Assembly (NCBI GenBank): GCA_045598965.1
Contig: JAZRVH010000001.1
Location: 1-8,735, forward strand
DNA: 8,735 nucleotides
Reading direction: 5' to 3'
Source of the DNA: RGIG426 sp045598965
GTDB taxonomy: Bacteria; Bacillota; Clostridia; Oscillospirales; Acutalibacteraceae
This document shows, piece after piece, positions 1 to 5,189 of this stretch (position 1 is the stretch's first letter; each line of letters starts with the position of its first letter). The notes beneath the pieces were generated by a model. The model did no database searches and was not told the origin of the DNA. It saw nothing but the letters and a program-made list of their open reading frames with translations. Made by a program: the position numbers and the translations under genes.

Positions 1-50
1 CCGAAAATACTTGGCTGGCGACGGCCCGGGAAAATAGGAAGACGCCGACA
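1..50 (+). rRNA. rrf: 5S ribosomal RNA, 3' part (cut by window edge)
   Basis: The first 50 bases fit the 3' half of a bacterial 5S rRNA: the GGC-TGGCGAC-GGCC hairpin region, the following GGGAAAATAGGA segment (equivalent to the GAGAGTAGGA of other Firmicutes), and a closing GACGCCGACA that would pair with the missing 5' end. Only about 8 bases separate it from tRNA-Asn, the usual 5S-tRNA arrangement at the end of an rRNA operon. The exact 3' end is inferred from the terminal stem and could be off by a few bases. The 5' half lies outside the window. Confidence 0.85.
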
Positions 51-57
51 CTTTTTT

Positions 58-133
58 GCCTCAATAGCTCAGTCGGTAGAGCACGCGGCTGTTAACCGCG
101 GTGTCACAGGTTCGAGCCCTGTTTGAGGCGCCA
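58..133 (+). tRNA. tRNA-Asn (anticodon GUU)
   Basis: This is a complete 76-base cloverleaf. The acceptor GCCTCAA (58-64) pairs perfectly with TTGAGGC (123-129), followed by discriminator G130 and an encoded CCA (131-133). The anticodon stem CGCGG/CCGCG (84-88, 96-100) closes the loop CTGTTAA, which has U33 and anticodon GTT at 91-93. The T stem ACAGG/CCTGT is perfect around the loop TTCGAGC. It is very probably co-transcribed with the upstream 5S rRNA, because no promoter fits in the 8-base gap, and transcription would end at the hairpin that starts one base after CCA. Confidence 0.98.
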
Positions 134-175
134 AACAAAAAAGACAAGCCTTTTGGCTTGTCTTTTTTGTTTTTC
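134..175 (+). terminator. Rho-independent terminator of the rRNA/tRNA-Asn operon
   Basis: A 17-base perfect inverted repeat (134-150 against 155-171) has a TTTT loop and a T-rich 3' side and tail. It starts immediately after the tRNA CCA. The stem contains GACAAGCC/GGCTTGTC, and its core (AAGCC-TTTT-GGCTT) is repeated in a second terminator at 333-364. The A-tract on the 5' side means it could also work on the minus strand. Confidence 0.93.
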
Positions 176-332
176 TAATGCGACTAAAACGGGGCGAAAA
201 ACGAGCTCCAAGCGTTGCAAGCGAAGCGAAGAAAGGCTTGGGAGAAAGCCCAGGTGGGGCTTTCGATAGCGAGAGGAGAGCCCTGCCCGCTGACAGGCGG
301 GAGACGGCGAGAACAAATGACGGTAGACGGGA
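176..332. other. Non-coding, purine-rich, hairpin-rich spacer
   Basis: No credible gene is present; the open frames here lack ribosome binding sites and protein character. The plus strand is rich in G and A and can form several hairpins: CCAAGC (208-213) with GCTTGG (236-241), GAAAGCCC (244-251) with GGGCTTTC (257-264) around a 5-base loop, and CCCGC (286-290) with GCGGG (297-301). The stretch lies between two terminators with the same core. It could be a non-coding RNA with its own terminator, a decayed repeat element, or a processing relic of the rRNA operon. I see no good promoter for it, so read-through from the rRNA operon would be the likely source of any transcript. Confidence 0.4.
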
Positions 333-364
333 AAAAGCAAGCCTTTTGGCTTGCTTGTTTTTTT
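333..364 (+). terminator. Rho-independent terminator, near-copy of the one at 134-175
   Basis: An AAGCAAGCC-TTTT-GGCTTGCTT hairpin (336-357) with an A-rich 5' flank is followed by GTTTTTTT. The core AAGCC-TTTT-GGCTT is the same as in the terminator just after tRNA-Asn. It would end any transcript of the structured spacer and insulates the rubrerythrin promoter that begins about 15 bases later. Confidence 0.8.
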
Positions 365-379
365 GCATAATATTTCGGC

Positions 380-408
380 TTTACTTTTTTTCGTTGGAGT
401 GGTATACT
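380..408 (+). promoter_or_regulatory. Promoter of the reverse rubrerythrin gene
   Basis: A -35 box TTTACT (380-385), a 17-base spacer and a -10 box TATACT (403-408) are present. TGG directly before the -10 makes it an extended -10 promoter. Transcription would start near 415, giving a leader of about 70 bases that contains a small hairpin. Confidence 0.75.
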
Positions 409-421
409 AAATAGGATAAAT

Positions 422-440
422 ACAGGGAAACCCTGTTTTA
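422..440 (+). promoter_or_regulatory. Leader hairpin upstream of rubrerythrin
   Basis: A perfect 6-bp inverted repeat, ACAGGG-AAA-CCCTGT (422-436), is followed by TTTTA. It sits just downstream of the expected start site and about 45 bases before the ATG. It may be a transcript-stabilising 5' hairpin, a weak attenuator, or a repressor operator. The sequence alone does not distinguish these, and it does not match the usual PerR box. Confidence 0.4.
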
Positions 441-483
441 TACATTATCAAATATCAGGATCAAATACCAGGAGGAAACAAAA

Positions 484-1032
484 ATGAAAAAATGGAAATG
501 CTTGGTCTGCGGTCAAATCGTGGAAAGTGATACTCGACCCGATCAGTGCCCGTTGTGCAAAGCCTCGGGCGAAAAATTCGTAGAAGTAAAGGATGAAGAA
601 ATGACCTGGGCGGCGGAGCACGCTGTGGGGGTTGCTTCTGATGTTCCGGAAGAAATCAAAGAAGGCTTGCGTGCCAACTTTAACGGCGAATGCTGTGAGG
701 TGGGTATGTATTTGGCAATGGGTCGTGTGGCGGCTCGTGAGGGATATCCGGAAATTGCTATGTATTGGGAAAAAGCCGCTTTTGAGGAAGCGGAGCATGC
801 GGCGAAATTTGCCGAGCTTCTCGGCGAGGTGTTGACCGACAGCACGAAGAAAAACTTGGAGATGCGTGTGGAGGCTGAGAACGGTGCAACCGCCGGCAAG
901 ACCGATTTGGCGAAAAAAGCCAAAGAGCTCAACTTGGACGCCATCCATGACACGGTTCACGAGATGGCTCGTGACGAAGCTCGCCACGGAAAAGCGTTCG
1001 CAGGACTTCTTAAACGGTATTTCGGCGAATAA
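484..1032 (+). CDS. Reverse rubrerythrin (rubredoxin domain first)
   Basis: This 182-residue protein fits the usual length of the family. It begins with a rubredoxin-type iron site (C6-x2-C9 and C22-x2-C25, residues 1-35), followed by a four-helix ferritin-like diiron domain (about 55-182). Likely diiron ligands are E69, E102 with H105 (EEAEH), E132, and E165 with H168 (DEARHG). Having the rubredoxin domain at the N-terminus, rather than the C-terminus, defines reverse rubrerythrins, which in clostridia reduce hydrogen peroxide and help reduce oxygen using electrons from NAD(P)H through partner reductases. The protein is cytoplasmic with no signal peptide. The start is fixed by a strong AGGAGG (470-475) eight bases before ATG. 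The gene is monocistronic, with its own extended -10 promoter and a terminator 10 bases after the stop. PerR-type control is common in the family, but I see no clear PerR box here. Product call very secure. Confidence 0.96.
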   Translation: MKKWKCLVCGQIVESDTRPDQCPLCKASGEKFVEVKDEEMTWAAEHAVGVASDVPEEIKEGLRANFNGECCEVGMYLAMGRVAAREGYPEIAMYWEKAAFEEAEHAAKFAELLGEVLTDSTKKNLEMRVEAENGATAGKTDLAKKAKELNLDAIHDTVHEMARDEARHGKAFAGLLKRYFGE

Positions 1033-1041
1033 AAGAAAAAG

Positions 1042-1080
1042 AAAAATCCCTTTCGAACAAAGTTCGAAAGGGATTTTTTT
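1042..1080. terminator. Bidirectional terminator between rubrerythrin and the symporter
   Basis: A 17-bp stem, AAAAATCCCTTTCGAAC (1042-1058) with its complement at 1062-1078, closes a 3-base AAA loop. There is a T run on the plus-strand exit and an A run that becomes a T run on the minus strand. It lies between two convergent genes (stops at 1032 and 1089) and should terminate both. Confidence 0.93.
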
Positions 1081-1088
1081 ATCGGTTT

Positions 1089-2600
1089 TTATACTTCGTT
1101 AAATTTATTCGACATGGTGTCGGCGTCCAGAGCGATTTCGTCGTCGTTTGTGCCGGTCTCCTTGTTGCGAAGCCCCAGAAAATAGATGAGGACACATACA
1201 GCGATGAGCCCGTACGCTGTCACAACAACGGGGGCGTTGCCGCCGGAGATTTCCGCTTTTATGCCGAAGATTTCCACAATCAGGATGAGGGCCGGGGTAA
1301 CGAATTTCACCATAAAGGAGTAAATGGTGGTGAGCACAGGGTTGATTTTCGTTTTATCGCCGCTTTCTTCCATTTCTTTAATGGCTTTTTTCGGGCCGAT
1401 AAACCAGCCAACAGCTAAGCAGGAGAATAAGGCACATACCGGCATAAGCACCGTGTTGGTGACCTCGTCAAAGAAAGTGAGCAGGTCAAGACTGAAAAGG
1501 TTTAAGCCGCTTTCTTCCAAAATGCCGACACGGCCGAGGGAGATGCCAATGGGCACGGAAATGACAAAGCAAAGAAGTGCCGCCACCAGAGCCGCCCGTT
1601 TGCGAGGTGCATGGGATTTTTGGATAAAGAACTGGGTGATAACCTCCACCAACGATATCACGGAGGTCAGTGCCGCAATGGCGACCATGGCAAAGAATAG
1701 GAACGAGACAACATTGCCGAGCGTGCCCATAGAGTCGAACACCTCCGGCAGAATGGCGAAAATCAGCCCGATGCCCTTGGAACTGTCTAACATTGACGGG
1801 TCAAAGTGGGCAACGGCGGGGAAAATGGCAAGCCCGGCGAGGAAAGCAACAATGGTGTCGAACAGACAAATCATAGCGGTGGATTTGACGATGTTGAGCT
1901 CTTTGCCGGTATACGAGCCGTAGGTAATCATAATGCCCATACCGAGCGACAGCGAGAAAAACGCCTGACCCATAGCGGACAACACGCCCTCAACGCCGAG
2001 GGATTTGAAATCGGGATTCAAATAAAACCGGAGGCCTTCTTTGACACCACTGCCGAGGCACAGCGAATATACCACAATCGCCAGTAGAATGATGAACAGT
2101 GCCGGCATAAGGACTTTGGACATTTTTTCAATGCCTTCTTTCACGCCGTTCATAATCACCGCAATGGCTAAAAGCAGAAAAATGGCGGTATACAGCGTCA
2201 CTTCTCCGATGTTGGTAGAGAATGTGCCGAGGATGCCGGCGTTACCGGAAAAGGAGTTTAAGGTGTATTTTACCGTAAATCCGCCGAGCACCGCATAATA
2301 GCAGGTGATAAAAAACGGAATGGCTATGGCGACAAGGCCGCACCAACCGATGTTTTTGTTGATTTTTTTATAGGCCGTGATGGGGTTGGCGTGAGCCCGC
2401 TTGCCGAGATGGATTTCGCTGAGCATTGTGACAAAGCCGATGAGCAACACGCAGACGATATAGACGAAAACGAACGCCGCTCCACCGTTTTTGGCGGTCT
2501 TATACGGGAATGACCATAAGTTTCCGAGCCCGACTGCCGAGCCTGCCGCCGCAAGGATAAAACCAATGCCGGAAGCAAAACCGACCTTTTTCTTTGGCAT
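1089..2600 (-). CDS. Sodium-dependent transporter of the NSS/SNF family
   Basis: This 503-residue integral membrane protein has about 12 hydrophobic segments. It belongs to the neurotransmitter:sodium symporter family, whose bacterial members (LeuT, MhsT, TnaT) import amino acids with sodium. The unwound helix 1 signature lies at about 17-33 (AVGLGNLWSFPY), and N27 is retained as a likely sodium ligand. The helix 6 ITYGSY motif is also present. Two positions are unusual: the canonical Arg of the GNxWRFPY motif is S30, and its Asp partner in helix 10 (LeuT D404) aligns with T381 (DEVT, 378-381). An upstream in-frame ATG at 2621 would add 7 residues, but GAGAGG (2609-2614) lies eight bases before the ATG at 2600 and nothing SD-like precedes 2621, so I chose 2600. 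The hydrophilic acidic tail (about 475-503) is probably cytoplasmic. The substrate cannot be read from sequence. Confidence 0.93.
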   Translation of the reverse strand: MPKKKVGFASGIGFILAAAGSAVGLGNLWSFPYKTAKNGGAAFVFVYIVCVLLIGFVTMLSEIHLGKRAHANPITAYKKINKNIGWCGLVAIAIPFFITCYYAVLGGFTVKYTLNSFSGNAGILGTFSTNIGEVTLYTAIFLLLAIAVIMNGVKEGIEKMSKVLMPALFIILLAIVVYSLCLGSGVKEGLRFYLNPDFKSLGVEGVLSAMGQAFFSLSLGMGIMITYGSYTGKELNIVKSTAMICLFDTIVAFLAGLAIFPAVAHFDPSMLDSSKGIGLIFAILPEVFDSMGTLGNVVSFLFFAMVAIAALTSVISLVEVITQFFIQKSHAPRKRAALVAALLCFVISVPIGISLGRVGILEESGLNLFSLDLLTFFDEVTNTVLMPVCALFSCLAVGWFIGPKKAIKEMEESGDKTKINPVLTTIYSFMVKFVTPALILIVEIFGIKAEISGGNAPVVVTAYGLIAVCVLIYFLGLRNKETGTNDDEIALDADTMSNKFNEV

Positions 2601-2639
2601 GTTTTTTACCTCTCTTTTCATAAAACAACAGTAAATAAT

Positions 2640-2668
2640 ATTCTATCCCATTTTATACGTTCTGTCAA
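2640..2668 (-). promoter_or_regulatory. Promoter of the NSS transporter (minus strand)
   Basis: Read on the minus strand, a perfect consensus -35 TTGACA (2668-2663), a 17-base spacer and TAGAAT as -10 (2645-2640) are present. It lies back to back with the plus-strand promoter whose -35 starts at 2680, so both polymerases share an intergenic region of about 125 bases. Confidence 0.8.
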
Positions 2669-2679
2669 GTTTTATACAT

Positions 2680-2708
2680 TTGCCAACGCTTGCGTTCTGT
2701 GGTATACT
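2680..2708 (+). promoter_or_regulatory. Promoter of the flavin-binding protein gene
   Basis: A -35 TTGCCA (2680-2685), a 17-base spacer and an extended -10 TGG-TATACT (2700-2708) are present. The start site would be about 2715, leaving a very short leader that consists almost entirely of the ribosome binding site. Confidence 0.78.
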
Positions 2709-2726
2709 AAAAAGGAGAAAGGATGG

Positions 2727-3125
2727 ATGAAAATGGAAACTGTAGTAAACTTTTTGAAAAATGCCGAAACGTATTATCTCGCCACGGTTGAGGGTAATCA
2801 GCCTCGTGTGCGTCCCTTTGGCACTGTGAATGTGTTTGAGGGGAAGCTGTATATCCAAACCGGAAAAAGCAAACCGGTCTCGGCACAGATTTTGGAAAAT
2901 CCCCACGTGGAGGTATGTGCTTTCAAAGACGGCACGTGGCTGCGTCTTTGCGGCATGCTGAAAGAGGATGATCGCATCGAGGCGAAAAAGGCGATGCTGG
3001 ATGCGTATCCGCATCTTCGCTCAATGTATGACGAAAACGACGGCAATACGCAGGTGTTTTTCTTTGAAAATGCGACTGCCACGTTCTCGTCCTTTACCGC
3101 TGCTCCGAAAACGGTTACGTTTTGA
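2727..3125 (+). CDS. Pyridoxamine 5'-phosphate oxidase-like flavin-binding protein
   Basis: This 132-residue protein matches the size and pattern of the small PNPOx-like split-barrel family, whose members bind FMN (some bind F420 or heme) as dimers. Visible hallmarks are an early YYLATVEGNQPRVRPFG strand pair (about 16-32), the LYIQTGKSKPVS segment (41-52) whose Lys residues usually contact the flavin phosphate, and the NPHVEVCAF strand (58-66). The C-terminus (TFSSFTAAPKTVTF) is the usual barrel end. No membrane or export signal is seen. Start: GGAG (2714-2717) nine bases before ATG 2727; a second in-frame ATG at 2733 is less well spaced. The substrate is unknown, and most relatives are annotated only as general flavin reductases or oxidases. 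The stop TGA overlaps the possible TTG start of the next frame. Confidence 0.9.
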   Translation: MKMETVVNFLKNAETYYLATVEGNQPRVRPFGTVNVFEGKLYIQTGKSKPVSAQILENPHVEVCAFKDGTWLRLCGMLKEDDRIEAKKAMLDAYPHLRSMYDENDGNTQVFFFENATATFSSFTAAPKTVTF

Positions 3126-3511
3126 AAACCGCTCTACATAGCCGCCTATTTTGTGGCAGTGCTCACTTGTTTTATTGTAAATTTGGCGGTGGATATGGGC
3201 TTGCGTTACAAATCGCCGTCAGCTGTTTCTCCATACTTTTGGCAATGGGTCTTGTCGCCGTTTTGCCGCTTTCGGGACTATGCAAAGCGGGGTTGGATTG
3301 CTTTTTGCTCGGCGGTTATTTTTCCGGGCTCAATTACGTGCTCAATATGTTGCTTGGTGAGGGCGATTGCGGCGATTTTTATGCTGTCAATTACTTCGAT
3401 TGGGCGAACTGTACGAACGGCAACGTGTGGCTTATTGTTTTGTGCAGTTGTGTCGGATTGGGTGTGCTGTTTTTACTGTTGGCGGCAATACGCAAACAGA
3501 CGAAAAAATAA
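3122..3511 (+). CDS. Small membrane protein, apparently frameshifted (unknown function)
   Basis: I do not recognise this family. The continuous frame from TTG 3122 (overlapping the previous TGA) to the TAA at 3509-3511 gives 129 residues. Its last 100 contain about three hydrophobic segments (SCFSILLAMGLVAVLPL, LLGGYFSGLNYVLNMLL, VWLIVLCSCVGLGVLFLLLA) and a basic tail (RKQTKK). Its first 28 residues look unnatural. Another frame over 3126-3212 instead reads KPLYIAAYFVAVLTCFIV and so on, a textbook first membrane helix. One extra A in the AAA at 3210-3212 would join that helix to the rest, and one fewer A in the AAAA at 3125-3128 would join it to the TTG start. So this is either a four-helix protein with one or two indels (pseudogene or sequencing error), or a three-helix protein starting internally. 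Limits are approximate. Confidence 0.5.
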   Translation: MKTALHSRLFCGSAHLFYCKFGGGYGLALQIAVSCFSILLAMGLVAVLPLSGLCKAGLDCFLLGGYFSGLNYVLNMLLGEGDCGDFYAVNYFDWANCTNGNVWLIVLCSCVGLGVLFLLLAAIRKQTKK

Positions 3512-3512
3512 C

Positions 3513-3541
3513 TTGTTATTTTCGGTGCGGCGTGGTATACT
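3513..3541 (+). promoter_or_regulatory. Promoter of the PAP2-family gene
   Basis: A -35 TTGTTA (3513-3518), a 17-base spacer and an extended -10 TGG-TATACT (3533-3541) begin two bases after the stop of the preceding gene. The start site would be near 3548, about 10 bases before the ribosome binding site. Confidence 0.7.
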
Positions 3542-3570
3542 GTGAAAAACGCCAAAACGGAGGTGTCCTT

Positions 3571-4281
3571 ATGGAAAAAGAAAAGCGGGAGAACCGCATA
3601 AAATGGTACGGTGTGGTGATTGGTCTTATATCCCTCGCCGCCCAACACGGCATTTATTTGCTTGCAAACACCCTGGCGGGTGTGGTGGGCAACGAGTCGA
3701 TTTTGCCGATTATTGACCAGATTGACAATGCGATTCCCGTGTTGCCTATTTTTGTCATCCCTTATGTGTGGGCGTATCTGTTTTGGGGAATGGCACCTAT
3801 GGCGGCATCCAAATGCAAAACCGACCACTTTAAGGATTTTTTGGCGGCCTATCTGATTGCTTGTGTTGTGGGCGGCCTTATTCTTGTGTTTGTCCCCACG
3901 TATATGGACCGAGTGGCGGAGGGCTTGTGGACACGTCCGCAAACCAATTTCCTCGAAAAACTGCTTCATTTTTGGTACTCACTTGACGGTGGCGAGCGGG
4001 CGTATAACCTATTTCCGAGCTTCCACTGCATTAACAGCACCATTTGTTATTTGGCAGTGGCGGGCCGTAAAGAAGTTCCGCTGTGGTTCCGGGTCTATTC
4101 GCTGGTTATTGCGGTGTTGGTTTTTGCCGCAACGCTCTTCGTCAAACAGCATTATCTCATCGACGTGGTAAGCGGCATTTTGATTGCGTCGGTGGCGTTC
4201 GCTGCGTGTAAACGCTGGCATCTCGGCCGGATGTTTAACCCGCTTGTTGCCGGGTGGAACAAACTGTTCAAAAAGGTATAA
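3571..4281 (+). CDS. PAP2-superfamily membrane phosphatase/phosphotransferase
   Basis: This 236-residue polytopic protein has about six hydrophobic segments. Two of the three PAP2 (type 2 phosphatidic acid phosphatase) signatures are clear: FPSFHC (148-153) with H152, and KQHYLIDVVSG (192-202) with H194 and D198, the nucleophile-activating pair in the family. The first motif (KxxxxxxRP) is not canonical; WTRP at 120-123 is the best candidate. This spacing, and the FPSFH form, suggest the inositolphosphotransferase-like PAP2 branch (PAP2_3) rather than a classic lipid phosphatase. Likely substrates are lipid phosphates or undecaprenyl-linked precursors at the outer face of the membrane, but this is inferred. 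The frame is open upstream to 3367, but GGAGGTG (3559-3565), five bases before ATG 3571, fixes the start. It has its own promoter and terminator, so it is likely monocistronic. Confidence 0.88.
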   Translation: MEKEKRENRIKWYGVVIGLISLAAQHGIYLLANTLAGVVGNESILPIIDQIDNAIPVLPIFVIPYVWAYLFWGMAPMAASKCKTDHFKDFLAAYLIACVVGGLILVFVPTYMDRVAEGLWTRPQTNFLEKLLHFWYSLDGGERAYNLFPSFHCINSTICYLAVAGRKEVPLWFRVYSLVIAVLVFAATLFVKQHYLIDVVSGILIASVAFAACKRWHLGRMFNPLVAGWNKLFKKV

Positions 4282-4286
4282 TCCGA

Positions 4287-4320
4287 AAAAGGCATTGCAA
4301 CGCAATGCCTTTTCTTTTTT
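4287..4320 (+). terminator. Rho-independent terminator after the PAP2 gene
   Basis: A 12-bp stem, AAAAGGCATTGC (4287-4298) with GCAATGCCTTTT (4302-4313), has the loop AAC and is followed by CTTTTTT. It begins six bases after the stop codon. Confidence 0.9.
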
Positions 4321-4383
4321 GTGGTGACGACGGACGACAAGAATTTGTGCATAGATTATTTCCGTTTTGTTCACACTTTAGTC

Positions 4384-4412
4384 TTGTTTTCGTCGAGGGA
4401 AAATGGTATACT
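4384..4412 (+). promoter_or_regulatory. Promoter of the two-component operon
   Basis: A -35 TTGTTT (4384-4389), a 17-base spacer and an extended -10 TGG-TATACT (4404-4412) are present. The leader is about 65 bases. GAAAGG (4465-4470) serves as the ribosome binding site, somewhat far (13 bases) from the ATG at 4484. Confidence 0.72.
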
Positions 4413-4483
4413 ATTATCACAAATTATGAACAACTACCCGAAAAACGCTGAATAACGGCACAGAGAAAGGACGGAATGTCGGT

Positions 4484-5188
4484 ATGGCACAAAAACAAAA
4501 TACCAAAATTCTGATTGTGGATGATGACAGCAACATTTGCGAATTGTTAAGGCTGTATTTGGAAAAAGAGTCGTGGGACACGGTGATCGCCTATGACGGT
4601 GACAGAGCATTGGAGCTGTTTGAAAAAGAAAAGCCCGACCTCATATTGCTTGATGTGATGATGCCGAAGCTGGACGGATGGCAGGTATGTCGCCGTATTC
4701 GCAAGGTGTCGAGTTGCCCCATTATTATGTTGACCGCCAAGGGTGAGGTGTTTGACCGTGTCCTCGGGCTGGAGCTCGGAGCGGACGACTATGTAATTAA
4801 ACCCTTCGAAACCAAAGAGGTGGTTGCCCGCATCAAAGCGATTTTGCGGCGTACCGGCGTAAAAGAGCCGGAAGCGATAAAAGAGGTACGCTACGACAAG
4901 CTGTATATCAATATGGAAAACTATGAGCTTCGAGTAAACGGCGTACAGGTGGATACCCCGCCGAAAGAGATGGAGCTGATTTTCCACTTGGCGAGTAATC
5001 CCGGTCGAGCATACACCCGTGACCAACTGCTGGATGAGGTGTGGGGCTTCGAATATTCGGGCGAAAGCCGCACTGTGGATGTCCACGTTAAACGCTTGCG
5101 TGAGAAGCTGGAAGGTGTGTCGGACGAATGGGAACTGAAAACCGTTTGGGGCGTCGGATATAAATTCGAAGTGAAAGAAAAGAAGTAA
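4484..5188 (+). CDS. OmpR/PhoB-family response regulator
   Basis: This 234-residue protein has a receiver domain (about 7-120) with the acidic pocket D13-D15, phosphoacceptor D57 (ILLDVMMP), switch residue T84 and conserved K106 (KPF). It is followed by a winged-helix DNA-binding domain (about 133-230) with the usual RTVDVHVKRLREKL recognition-helix region and the terminal VWGVGYKF hairpin. All catalytic residues are present, so normal phosphorylation by the adjacent kinase is expected. It acts in the cytoplasm as a transcription factor. It is the first gene of an operon, and the kinase starts one base after its stop codon. The nearest downstream gene is htrA, a plausible target by analogy with Bacillus CssR. 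An out-of-frame ATG at 4476 is not used. The exact subfamily cannot be fixed from sequence reading. Confidence 0.96.
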   Translation: MAQKQNTKILIVDDDSNICELLRLYLEKESWDTVIAYDGDRALELFEKEKPDLILLDVMMPKLDGWQVCRRIRKVSSCPIIMLTAKGEVFDRVLGLELGADDYVIKPFETKEVVARIKAILRRTGVKEPEAIKEVRYDKLYINMENYELRVNGVQVDTPPKEMELIFHLASNPGRAYTRDQLLDEVWGFEYSGESRTVDVHVKRLREKLEGVSDEWELKTVWGVGYKFEVKEKK

Positions 5189-5189
5189 T

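Noticed and set aside
69..368. A 99-residue minus-strand open frame covering tRNA-Asn and the spacer
   Set aside because: Its C-terminal part is simply the antisense of the tRNA, there is no ribosome binding site, and the composition follows the purine bias of the spacer. Such frames are common false annotations.
448..987. A 179-residue minus-strand frame opposite rubrerythrin
   Set aside because: It lies wholly antisense to a secure gene with conserved metal ligands; its sequence shows no domain and no start signal.
2601..2621. Upstream ATG at 2621 as start of the symporter
   Set aside because: No SD-like sequence precedes it, whereas GAGAGG between the two ATGs is ideally placed for the ATG at 2600.
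3204..3214. Programmed -1 ribosomal frameshift in the small membrane gene
   Set aside because: The geometry fits a -1 shift, but the sequence TTACAAA is not a canonical X-XXY-YYZ slippery site and I see no strong downstream stimulatory stem. An indel is simpler.
3367..3570. N-terminal extension of the PAP2 protein to 3367
   Set aside because: It would overlap the preceding gene in another frame and lacks a ribosome binding site; GGAGGTG before ATG 3571 marks the real start.
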